A DNA stretch of 11,625 nucleotides, from positions 1 to 11,625 of the forward strand of contig JAJRXH010000129.1 in assembly GCA_024276395.1 (NCBI GenBank), written 5' to 3'. Positions 1 through 7,932 of this stretch are shown piece by piece. Source of the stretch: an archaeon (lineage in GTDB: Archaea; Asgardarchaeota; Heimdallarchaeia; Hodarchaeales; S146-22). Every line of letters starts with the position of its first letter. The first letter of the stretch is position 1. A program made the position numbers and the translations under genes. The notes beneath the pieces were generated by a model. It saw nothing but the letters and a program-made list of their open reading frames with translations. It searched no databases and was not told the origin of the DNA.

Positions 1-3000
1 AGTAAGATAGGATTGTAAATTTTTGATTTCTTGAGGCGAAAGGTTTTGGTCTTTGACTTCACGAAGCAAGGTCTCCATAAAAACTTGTTCATCGACTTTT
101 TTCTTGATGGTAATTAAGTGGGACTTAATTGCGGTCTCGAGTTTTTCTTTTTGGGGTGTTGAAGTGATGTTGGCAAATAATTGAGCAAATTCCTCTGAAA
201 TTCGTTTTACATCATTAGTCTGGAGTAAGGTATCCGTTATCTCACTTACCGTATCGTTTAGGGTTGATTGTGATACCTCTTGTTTTAGATACGAGCGAAG
301 AAGATGTAATTGTAATGATAATTTTAGAGGTTGTGCCTCGATTACTGGACCCAGGAGTCTAATTCCTCGTTTTAGGGATTTTTCAGCAATGAGGGGGGGT
401 AAACTATTAGCCATTTCGATAAAAATTTGGTAGGTTTTGTCAATGCTTTTAGCCTTGAAATATTGAGAGGCTGCGCGATAGGCGTACTCAATGTATAATT
501 CGGGGTGTGTCTTTTTCAGATTCATTGAAAATCTTTCTAATATTCTGGCAACGATAAGTTGGAGGTCTTTGTTTGCTTGAAAATCGGGTCTTGATGTGAG
601 ATCGGAGATGATTTTTTCCACGTGGCCGCGTGCATGAGATACTAGGTTGGCTTTGATTAAGAGTTTCACGTAACTGAGTGATGCTCGAATGATTCGTGCA
701 TGATCTTCTTTGAGCTGAGAAAGAAGCTTTTCCATTAGTTGATTGGCTGAACTCACGTACTTGTACTCTAAGAGGTTTTTTACGATGTCTAAAACGGTTT
801 TTTCCATAGTGTCGACATTATCAAGGCTTATTAGGAAATCGAGCAAGTAGTTGCTCATTCGGAGGGCAACATTAGGATGATTTTTCGTGATGAGATGATT
901 GATTTGTTGTGAAAGGTAAGAAATGGCTTCATCTGGGTGTTTTTTCTTTTCTAGATCGAAGTATCTTTCCATTACTGGCGCAGCAAGCTCTGGGAGATCT
1001 TGATCGATTAAGTGCTTGCTTAGAGACAAGTAGTATTTCTTGCGATCATTTTCTGTCTGATGTTCTTGAAGTAATTCAGTAAGCAGTTCAATGAGATTGG
1101 TTAGTTTCGATGCTATAGTTGGGTCCTTGATTTGAATGAACTCCTTGATTTTTCTGTCTAGTAGTGATGTGGCCTCGTTGAATTTTTTGGTACTAGTTAG
1201 AACAGAGACTATTTTTTGAATGGCTTTAATGGCTTCTTCCCATTTTTGTTGCATTTCAGCAACTTTTAATAAATTTCGTGCGTGTGTTAGGGCTTCTTTT
1301 GTTCTATTAAACTTGAGATATTGACGATGTGCAAAATCTAGTAGTCGAATGTTGATTTCTGTCTGGCCTTTTTCGAGAAGTTTGGGCATAACTTCTTCTA
1401 AAAATGAAAACCCAGCTTCATGGTCACCAGCTAGTTCGTAGTATCCAACCACTTGTAGCAAGTAGAGGTAAGCATTTTCAAGATCATTTTTATCCAAGAA
1501 CTGATAGACAAGCGGTTTTAGCACGTCGATTGCCTGATTATAATCCTCATAGTGATCGATTAATCGCTTGCTAGCTTCTTCTGTTAATTTTCTGGCAAGT
1601 GCAATATCGTGCTTCTGGATTAGATCGCGGTATTCGATAATGCAAGAGATGCTGCCTTGAATGTCCCCCAGGTCTTCAAAAATTTTCGAAGTTTTGAAGA
1701 TGTATTCCCCGATGACGTCCTTTTGGATGTTATTTTCTATTAGTAAACCCAGAAATCGTCGACGGGAATCAATTGCTCTTGTTTCATCTTTTAGATAAAG
1801 ATAATACTGAACAATGTAATCAATTAGAAAACGAGCCTCAGTAATTTTCTTTTCTGCGATGAAAATGGGAAGTGCTTCACTGAAAAGATTCATTGCTGGT
1901 TTGACATCGTTAATTTGGTAATAGCATTGATACGTGTACTTGAGATAGTCAAAGGCTAAATCCCAGTGCTTGTACTTGAGGAGCATCTTCGTAAAGAAAT
2001 GACTGACTTTGGCGACATCTTGCAGGTTTCCTAGCTGCATCTGTCGTGCTATTTCAAAATTCACTAGATTTTGTGCATTTTTTATTTTATCTTCTGACAT
2101 CAATTTTTCGATGAACTTGAAGATTCGCTTGATGACCTCTTCTGGTATCTTGATTGTTTCAATCATTTTCTGTAGGTAAATGTTTGCATGATCAGCAAGG
2201 TCGTGTTCTAATAAGAGAGAAGCAACGTGTTCATACATCAGGCTTATTTCCTCTCGGTCGTGGGAGAACAAGGTTGAGGCTAGCTGCTCGATGAATTCGA
2301 TGTATTTTAAAGCTTCCTTGGTTAATTTTAATTGTAGCAGCCCATTCATTGTTTCATAGGCAACTTGCATGATCTTCTGGGGATTTTCTTTTTCCTTGTG
2401 CATCAGCTGGATTGTTAGATAGGTAAACTTGACGGCCTTTTGATGATGTTCTTTTGTCATCAATTCACGTGCTAACCTATGACTTAACTCGCGCATTTGC
2501 CTGGTCAGGTTGTGTTCCTTGTAGAAATTGATGGATCTTTCGGCATAGATGAGAAGCTGTTCATGGAGCTTATATTTTTCAAGAGAATCGATGATCGCTC
2601 GATAGCTATCTATAATCTCGAAAATTTCTGCATTCTCTTCGAGGTAGTTAAGGCTAGCTGAAAGGATGTGTGTCAATTTTTCCACGAATTCCAAGAATTC
2701 TGGCTTTGAGATGTTCTTTTTGATCTTATAGGACTTATGAACTCGGTCAAGAAGATTTAATGATTCTGTGATTCCTAGATCAATCACGGCAACTGTTATT
2801 CGTGCCTTGCAATAATTGTTAGCAGCTACCTCAAGCCATTTCAGGCATTCATTCATCTTGGGATCTTCTTCAGAAGACACGATCTGGTAAATTTCCCTTG
2901 CAAACCGTGATGACTCCAAGTACTGACCTATTTCTGGTTTAGAAAGCCATTCAATCGCATGAGAGGCAAAACTCAATAGTGATGTTTTGTGACCAATCTT

Positions 3001-4848
3001 CAGGAGATCTTCGAATATTTGGATGATCCAACTGGCAGCTTCTTGAGTCTTTCCTTGTCTTTCTAGAAGGTTAGTTAAACGGATCCCAAATTCGACTAGT
3101 CCATTAGGGTTATTTAATTGACGGAACTTGTTAAGCAAAAGGATGGCAAGCCGTGTAGCTTTCTCTAAATTTCCACTAGCTTCATTTTCCTCTAAAATCT
3201 TTGCAAAATGAGTAACTGCCTGGTTAATTACCATATCTTCTCTTGGTCTCTGGTTAGCATCGTCAAGAATTTCAAAAACTTTTTCAGCTTGTTCTACTAG
3301 GGCAGACATCGATATTTGGGGCACGTGGTCATTCATTAAGCGTGCAACCTCGTCAAGATCTACTTTTCTGAGTGGATAAAGTTTGGATTCTGGAACATTC
3401 TTTGCAGAAAAAGACATGTACCATTGGTGTTCTCCTTGCCGATAGATTTTTACCTTAGATCCTGGTGCACCGCCACTAATGGAGATTTCTGCAACTAAAA
3501 TAGGTTGGTTTTCTGACAAGGCCTTGTTCATTTCATTAATGTATGTTTCAAAGTCTTCTGGTTCTTTCAAGTGATCGAGAACTGGTAAGTGAATTTCTGA
3601 AATATCGAGGGGTTTTAGCGTTTGTTTTTTACTGGATTCTTGCCATTCTTGTTCGAGATGAGCAGGAAGGTACTCTTCTTCTAGGGAGGTTTTTCCAGCA
3701 TCTTCAGAGCTTTCCTTAGTTTCCTCAGATGCTGCCTTGTTAATGGTATCAAGGATTAATTCGGCACTATCTGAAAGAGCAGATATGGAAACAAAGTCAA
3801 TGCTTGTCGACGCAAGCAATTCAATTAGCGAGTCCTCATCTGGATTTGAAATAAAAAGTGGTTCATCTATTGGCTTTCCCTCTTCATTTGAAAGCACGAT
3901 GCAGTAAGTAGATGGTTGATCTGTTTCTTTGATGGTAGCGCGATGACCTCCCGTGTAAGGTAATTCAATCTCCTTTAGTACTTTCGTTGGTCGAGGTCTT
4001 GTTTTTGTATCTTCTTGAGGCTCCGCAGATTCTTCTGTCACGATGTCACTGTTCTCATCAACAGTCTCTTCGAAATGTCTCGTTGGTTCCATTTCTTCTG
4101 GAAGCATTTCTTTTCCAGAAAGATGTCCTTCTTTTTGATGCGGTGTCGTTTTAACAGTGATTGCTTCAATGATTTTCTCAGCTACATCATACATTGCAGA
4201 AAGTGAATAAAATTCAATTCTCGAGTTTGTTAAGAGGTCAAGAACGGCATCTTCCGTTATCTCCGTGAGAGCAAGAGGACCTTTCAAGATACGACCATGC
4301 TGGACGAATGATATCAAGAAGGCATGAGAAGTATCTGTATCTTGAATCACGACTCGAATATCATTGCTGCCGCTAATCTCGATTTCTCCAATCTTATTGC
4401 GAGGAGTTAAGGATAACTCGGATATTTCATCTATCCTCTTCATATGTTCTGCTTCTCCAGAAGAACTTTCATCTTTCGTGGAAATTTGATCATCATTTGT
4501 TACTTCCACAGAGGGAACCACGTTCAATTCTTGAACCTTTGGTGAAATGTCTTTAAATTCGGAATCTACTTTAGATGTGCCACTCATTTTCTCAATTTCT
4601 TCGTAAATTGCCTCGATGATCTCGTAAGCAGCAGAACTAGAAGATAATTGCAAGGCACGACATTCCAAAATTTCTTTCATCAGGTTTTCTTCAGTCATCT
4701 CTTCATGAAGAAGGCTAAACTTTCCTAGGCTCTCGCTATCTCTTAAAAATTCAATCGTCCATTCGTCTGTTTTAGGATGATAACTAATTTGACATTGCAC
4801 TCTTGGAAGGAAAGATAATTTAAATGAGCTCGTGATGGGGTCATTCAT
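1..4848 (-). CDS. Giant TPR-like alpha-solenoid protein with four N-terminal repeat domains (C-terminus beyond window)
   Basis: One open frame runs from ATG at 4848 to the left edge: 1616 codons and no stop, so the protein is 3'-partial. Residues 1-535 hold four diverged copies of an 80-90-residue domain (about 5-88, 143-232, 290-371 and 448-531). Each has beta-prone strands, then a helix, an I-x-F/S-x-S-x-SA-like turn, and a helix of the form AEKIIEAI. Linkers between copies are rich in Ser, Glu and Lys. Residues from about 537 onward are almost entirely helical, with TPR-like units such as KWEEAIKAIQKI near residue 1203; there is room for some 25-30 helical hairpins. No signal peptide, membrane segment or catalytic motif is visible, so a cytoplasmic scaffold is likely. 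AGAGG lies 10 nt before the ATG, and no in-frame start lies just upstream. The N-terminal domain was not recognised and the function is unknown. It is divergent from the GTPase gene. Confidence 0.9.
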   Translation of the reverse strand, partial: MNDPITSSFKLSFLPRVQCQISYHPKTDEWTIEFLRDSESLGKFSLLHEEMTEENLMKEILECRALQLSSSSAAYEIIEAIYEEIEKMSGTSKVDSEFKDISPKVQELNVVPSVEVTNDDQISTKDESSSGEAEHMKRIDEISELSLTPRNKIGEIEISGSNDIRVVIQDTDTSHAFLISFVQHGRILKGPLALTEITEDAVLDLLTNSRIEFYSLSAMYDVAEKIIEAITVKTTPHQKEGHLSGKEMLPEEMEPTRHFEETVDENSDIVTEESAEPQEDTKTRPRPTKVLKEIELPYTGGHRATIKETDQPSTYCIVLSNEEGKPIDEPLFISNPDEDSLIELLASTSIDFVSISALSDSAELILDTINKAASEETKESSEDAGKTSLEEEYLPAHLEQEWQESSKKQTLKPLDISEIHLPVLDHLKEPEDFETYINEMNKALSENQPILVAEISISGGAPGSKVKIYRQGEHQWYMSFSAKNVPESKLYPLRKVDLDEVARLMNDHVPQISMSALVEQAEKVFEILDDANQRPREDMVINQAVTHFAKILEENEASGNLEKATRLAILLLNKFRQLNNPNGLVEFGIRLTNLLERQGKTQEAASWIIQIFEDLLKIGHKTSLLSFASHAIEWLSKPEIGQYLESSRFAREIYQIVSSEEDPKMNECLKWLEVAANNYCKARITVAVIDLGITESLNLLDRVHKSYKIKKNISKPEFLEFVEKLTHILSASLNYLEENAEIFEIIDSYRAIIDSLEKYKLHEQLLIYAERSINFYKEHNLTRQMRELSHRLARELMTKEHHQKAVKFTYLTIQLMHKEKENPQKIMQVAYETMNGLLQLKLTKEALKYIEFIEQLASTLFSHDREEISLMYEHVASLLLEHDLADHANIYLQKMIETIKIPEEVIKRIFKFIEKLMSEDKIKNAQNLVNFEIARQMQLGNLQDVAKVSHFFTKMLLKYKHWDLAFDYLKYTYQCYYQINDVKPAMNLFSEALPIFIAEKKITEARFLIDYIVQYYLYLKDETRAIDSRRRFLGLLIENNIQKDVIGEYIFKTSKIFEDLGDIQGSISCIIEYRDLIQKHDIALARKLTEEASKRLIDHYEDYNQAIDVLKPLVYQFLDKNDLENAYLYLLQVVGYYELAGDHEAGFSFLEEVMPKLLEKGQTEINIRLLDFAHRQYLKFNRTKEALTHARNLLKVAEMQQKWEEAIKAIQKIVSVLTSTKKFNEATSLLDRKIKEFIQIKDPTIASKLTNLIELLTELLQEHQTENDRKKYYLSLSKHLIDQDLPELAAPVMERYFDLEKKKHPDEAISYLSQQINHLITKNHPNVALRMSNYLLDFLISLDNVDTMEKTVLDIVKNLLEYKYVSSANQLMEKLLSQLKEDHARIIRASLSYVKLLIKANLVSHARGHVEKIISDLTSRPDFQANKDLQLIVARILERFSMNLKKTHPELYIEYAYRAASQYFKAKSIDKTYQIFIEMANSLPPLIAEKSLKRGIRLLGPVIEAQPLKLSLQLHLLRSYLKQEVSQSTLNDTVSEITDTLLQTNDVKRISEEFAQLFANITSTPQKEKLETAIKSHLITIKKKVDEQVFMETLLREVKDQNLSPQEIKNLQSYLT

Positions 4849-4912
4849 CGTTGAAATGCCTCTCTTTCTTTTTTCAAGTATTCTCTTTCTATCTACTGTA
4901 TCATCTATCTTC

Positions 4913-4921
4913 TTTTATATA
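4913..4921 (-). promoter_or_regulatory. Candidate TATA box of the giant solenoid gene
   Basis: On the minus strand this reads TATATAAAA. An archaeal start site about 25 nt downstream would fall near 4890 and give a leader of about 40 nt containing the AGAGG ribosome site. The upstream flank is not clearly purine-rich, so the BRE is weak and the box could serve either direction. Confidence 0.4.
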
Positions 4922-5037
4922 GATGCGCGCAACAGTTTTTTCCATCAGTAATTGAATCATCTGGTTCAGTCGTGATGAACAGTCAAGTTCCGTGATGATT
5001 TTGACCTCAACCTCCTTGTTTTTTTTAGAACACCAAG

Positions 5038-5070
5038 AATTAATTAAAAAACGTTATCTTTTTTAATACC
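5038..5070 (+). promoter_or_regulatory. Candidate promoter region of the GTPase gene
   Basis: This A/T-only stretch (AATTAATTAAAAAA, then TTTTTTAATA) is the only strong TATA-like candidate just upstream of the GTPase. Which of the two segments would bind TBP cannot be decided from sequence. Transcription would start between about 5070 and 5092, just before or at the GGAGG at 5093-5097. Confidence 0.3.
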
Positions 5071-5117
5071 TCGAGAAAATGGGAACTTAGTAGGAGGAAG
5101 CTTTGGGGCTGCAATAG

Positions 5118-5828
5118 ATGGCGACTAATGAGTATCAGCTAGAGATTAAGGATCCTAATGCAATAAAAATCGTCTTCTGGGGGCCTACAATGGCCGGAAA
5201 GACAACTGCCCTTGCTATCTTTCATGCAATCCGTAAACACGAGGATCCTGAACGAACATATCAATTTTTGAAGATTGAGGATCCAGAAACCGGCCGAACA
5301 TTAGGATTTGACCAAGCAACTTTTGGTCTTTCTTTAGGTCAGGGGAAAGAATTCAAGTATTATTTGTTTACGGTTCCAGGACAAGATCGCTTTAAAGCTA
5401 TGCGTAAGGTAGTGGCTTCTGGGTTAGATGGACTTATAATCATTCTAGATTCTGAACGTTCTCGTTGGGACGAAAACAAGAAAAGCTTAGTTGAATTATT
5501 TGATTTATTGGGTGATGATATTAGATCTGGAAGAATTAAGTTTCAAATTCTCCTCAACAAGATGGATCTTCCTGAGGATCAGAGGATTCAACCCTCTGAT
5601 GTGGCTCGCTTGTTGGAAGAAGCTGGTGTTGCTGAGGAGATGCGCGAGGGATTTGCAAACGTGACCCCTACTTCATGCAAGAATGCCATTGAGGACCTAA
5701 AGCAAGCTTTGAAAGATGGAAATTACGACTCTTCAAACAGACCCGAATCATTACAGCGAATAATGCAGCCCATTCAGCAAGTTATAAGGGAGATATTAAT
5801 CTATAAACTTAGTGAGCTCCAAAAATAG
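5118..5828 (+). CDS. MglA-like small Ras-superfamily GTPase
   Basis: A 236-residue GTPase, probably a cytoplasmic molecular switch. Visible motifs are the P-loop GPTMAGKT (22-29), a switch I-like TLGFDQATFGL (61-71), G3 as TVPGQD (85-90), G4 NKMD (147-150) and G5 TSCKNA (185-190). TVPGQ in place of the Ras DTAGQ is the hallmark of MglA and related prokaryotic GTPases, so the usual G3 Asp is absent while the Gln equivalent to Ras Gln61 is kept (Gln89). The 40-residue C-terminal tail is helical, with no cysteine for lipidation. The start is ATG 5118, because an in-frame TAG sits directly before it; however, the best ribosome site (GGAGG, 5093-5097) is 20 nt away. It is divergent from the giant solenoid gene. 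No MglB/roadblock partner is visible in the window, so the partner and process are unknown. Confidence 0.93.
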   Translation: MATNEYQLEIKDPNAIKIVFWGPTMAGKTTALAIFHAIRKHEDPERTYQFLKIEDPETGRTLGFDQATFGLSLGQGKEFKYYLFTVPGQDRFKAMRKVVASGLDGLIIILDSERSRWDENKKSLVELFDLLGDDIRSGRIKFQILLNKMDLPEDQRIQPSDVARLLEEAGVAEEMREGFANVTPTSCKNAIEDLKQALKDGNYDSSNRPESLQRIMQPIQQVIREILIYKLSELQK

Positions 5829-5835
5829 GAGTGAG

Positions 5836-5865
5836 AACGGTTTCATCAAGAAAGTTACGTTTTTT
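5836..5865 (+). terminator. Candidate T-tract terminator after the GTPase gene
   Basis: An interrupted stem (AACG-TTTC, loop atcaa, GAAA-CGTT, with unpaired bases between the two 4-bp segments) runs into six T residues at 5860-5865. It starts 8 nt after the GTPase stop. Archaeal termination mainly needs the T-tract; the stem is weak. Confidence 0.35.
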
Positions 5866-5891
5866 ATTCAGAATTCATTCAAAAAAGATTC

Positions 5892-5912
5892 ATTAATCAT
5901 TGTTCGATTAAT
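5892..5912 (+). repeat. Perfect 7-bp inverted repeat just before the coiled-coil gene
   Basis: ATTAATC (5892-5898) and GATTAAT (5906-5912) are perfect complements around a 7-nt loop (attgttc). The repeat ends 2 nt before the GAGAG that could serve as ribosome site. It could be an operator half-site pair or a leader hairpin. A/T-rich palindromes also occur by chance. Confidence 0.45.
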
Positions 5913-5921
5913 CCGAGAGAT

Positions 5922-7253
5922 GTGGCCGTGATTCAGATGAAATCTAATTTTTCGATCTCTGAAATCAATGAACAATTTGAAGATATAAAAACGCAGACCC
6001 GAGATCTACTTAAAGTAACGGATAAGCTTGAATCCAAAATTAGGGAGCTTGGGGTGAAGTACAAGAAAGCTTTGAGACAATCTGTTATGGAAATGGAAAA
6101 AGGAGCTTCAGGATTACAGGAATATCATTCCAAAATAACAACAGATGAAAACGAGATCAAGAAAGCTGCCAAGAAGGGGAAGATGTTCTTAAATTCCGTG
6201 AAGGCCTTGGGAGGATATCTTGAACAGGCACGTTCTTCATTGGAGACCTTGATGCCTTTATTTGAAGATGTGGAAGACCCTTCTTGGTCATATGACGAAT
6301 TAAAAAAATGGCTTCGTAATGTTTCCAGAACTATTGAGAAAATCGATAAAGAACGTGCAAAAGCAGACAAGACCATGGGTATTGATTTTATGCTCAAGAA
6401 AAGGAAATTAAACAAGCCTCTTTCCCAAGCAATCAAGCAAATAAATCAAATTAAGGATTTTCTTCAACATGACTATATGCTAATAAAATATCGTGATGAT
6501 GCGTCAACGCTCTTGGAACAGTTAGAAACAGACCTTTCTCTCGTGAATAAATTGTATCATGATCTTACTGAGTTATTGAAAGAGAAATCAGGAATTGAAG
6601 GGAAAATTGATAGTATTATCGCTCAAATTAAGCAACTACAATCAGAAGGTCCGATGAAAGAACTTCAAGATCTGAAGATTGAACTGAAGAAAAAAGAACT
6701 CGAGATAGCTGGAAAGTTTAATCCCTACAAGAAAATTTTTGGTAATCTCGTATCATCTACGCGACGTGGAGATGTCTCCTTGAGCTTTGAGTTGGTTGGA
6801 ATCGCTCGTGATTATTATGATGGCCCGTTAGAAGCGTTTCTTAAGGAAGATCAAGAATTTACGAGGATTTTAACACTAGCAGAAAAACTTTTGAACATGA
6901 GAGAGAGTCATTCTCGCTTGAAAATTAGAGGGAAGGAAATTAATAGATTGGAAGGACTTTTGAAGATGAATAAGAGCAAATTTCAGAAGTTGCGCGATGA
7001 ATACTTACAACTTAAGGATAAAATAAATCAAATGTTATCTAATTCCAAGTTAAAGGAAGTACACGATAAAATTTCGTCCTTGGAACTGGAAATAGAAGAG
7101 TTAAAAAGAGAACTCACGCGGTTAACTGAAGAAATTGGTTTAGTCGAATCCAAACTGGACGAAGCAATTACAGCTTTTAATGAAAAGAAAGCAAGAATTT
7201 TAGAATTGCATGAGCATATCCGTATCTTTCAACCTACCCACGTGAAAGTATGA
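5922..7253 (+). CDS. Long coiled-coil protein of unknown function
   Basis: A 443-residue, highly charged, helical protein not matched to a named family. Heptad-rich coiled coils are expected at about 10-70, 195-265 and 330-430 (for example LELEIEELKRELTRLTEEI near 387-405). Between them are a more globular helical part (about 90-190, with a WSYDELKKWLR motif near 122-132) and a section at 266-325 containing FNPYKKIFGNL and YYDGPLEAFLKED. The pattern recalls SMC/Rad50 coils, but there is no Walker A, signature motif or zinc hook, so it is not an SMC ATPase. No membrane segment is present. Start choice is uncertain: GTG 5922, GTG 5928 (8 nt after GAGAG) or ATG 5937. adk follows after 25 nt with a strong ribosome site, which suggests co-transcription. 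Confidence 0.85.
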   Translation: MAVIQMKSNFSISEINEQFEDIKTQTRDLLKVTDKLESKIRELGVKYKKALRQSVMEMEKGASGLQEYHSKITTDENEIKKAAKKGKMFLNSVKALGGYLEQARSSLETLMPLFEDVEDPSWSYDELKKWLRNVSRTIEKIDKERAKADKTMGIDFMLKKRKLNKPLSQAIKQINQIKDFLQHDYMLIKYRDDASTLLEQLETDLSLVNKLYHDLTELLKEKSGIEGKIDSIIAQIKQLQSEGPMKELQDLKIELKKKELEIAGKFNPYKKIFGNLVSSTRRGDVSLSFELVGIARDYYDGPLEAFLKEDQEFTRILTLAEKLLNMRESHSRLKIRGKEINRLEGLLKMNKSKFQKLRDEYLQLKDKINQMLSNSKLKEVHDKISSLELEIEELKRELTRLTEEIGLVESKLDEAITAFNEKKARILELHEHIRIFQPTHVKV

Positions 7254-7278
7254 GAAATGTATTAGAGGAGGAAATTAG

Positions 7279-7932
7279 ATGCGCTTGATCTTTTTTGGAC
7301 CTCCAGGTGTAGGAAAAGGAACTCAGGCTCAGATTGTTTCAAGAAAATTAGGTATTCCTCATATTTCGACTGGGGACATCCTTCGAAATGAGGTAAAAAA
7401 TAAAACTCCCTTGGGTCTCAAGGCAAAATCTTATATGGATGAAGGAACGTTAGTGCCAGATGAGATTATCATTGAAATGATGAAAAACAGGCTCTCTGAA
7501 TCAGATTGTTCGGTAGGATTCATCCTAGATGGCTTTCCGCGAACCTTGCCGCAGGCTCAGTCTCTTGATCGGATGCTCTCTGAATTGGAGCTCTCACTTG
7601 ATTATGCCGTGAACTTTGAAATATCCGAAGAAGAAATAGTGAAGCGTTTGACGAATCGCCGTGTTTGTAGCAAGTGCAATAGCATTTTTAATTTGTTGAT
7701 TGACCAGCTTGAAGACAATGCAAGATGCCCTCGATGTGGTGGTGAGTTGTATCAGCGAAGTGATGACAGATCTGAAGTAATCAGAAGGCGATTAGAGGTT
7801 TACCACGAGGCAACGCGTCCCGTGCTTGATTATTATAAAGAAAAGAAGATTTTATTGACGGTAGATGCGAATGGTTCAGTGAAAGAAGTCACCAATCGGC
7901 TGTTATCTCTCTTAAATTCTTCCACATCATAA
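7279..7932 (+). CDS. adk: Adenylate kinase, long form with zinc-binding LID
   Basis: Catalyses ATP + AMP = 2 ADP in the cytoplasm. It has 217 residues, the usual size of the bacterial-type long form. Motifs are the P-loop GPPGVGKGT (7-15), the AMP-binding STGDILR (30-36), DGFPRT (84-89), and a LID with four cysteines in two CxxC pairs (Cys130/133 and Cys150/153) that should hold a structural zinc. Arginines in RSDDRSEVIRRRL (160-172) match the catalytic arginines of the family. The start is well fixed: GGAGG at 7267-7271 lies 7 nt before the ATG. The gene is 25 nt after the coiled-coil gene, so they probably share a transcript. Its stop overlaps the end of the convergent ACT-like gene by 6 bp. 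The best-known archaeal adenylate kinases are the separate AdkA type; this one belongs to the widespread Adk family. Confidence 0.97.
   Translation: MRLIFFGPPGVGKGTQAQIVSRKLGIPHISTGDILRNEVKNKTPLGLKAKSYMDEGTLVPDEIIIEMMKNRLSESDCSVGFILDGFPRTLPQAQSLDRMLSELELSLDYAVNFEISEEEIVKRLTNRRVCSKCNSIFNLLIDQLEDNARCPRCGGELYQRSDDRSEVIRRRLEVYHEATRPVLDYYKEKKILLTVDANGSVKEVTNRLLSLLNSSTS

Noticed and set aside
4015..4206. 63-codon plus-strand open frame
   Set aside because: It lies wholly inside the giant solenoid gene on the other strand, is rich in Phe/Cys/Arg, and has no ribosome site.
1..4848. Possibility that the left part is non-coding or a decayed gene
   Set aside because: The minus frame keeps one register to the window edge with no stop in the translation and regular helical repeats; it is simply truncated by the window.
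6125..6436. 103-codon minus-strand open frame inside the coiled-coil gene
   Set aside because: It is antisense to a clear coiled-coil coding frame, with a Ser/Phe-rich composition typical of a reverse-frame shadow.
5922..7253. Reading the coiled-coil gene as an SMC or Rad50 ATPase
   Set aside because: There is no Walker A, Walker B, ABC signature or CxxC zinc hook; only coil composition is shared.
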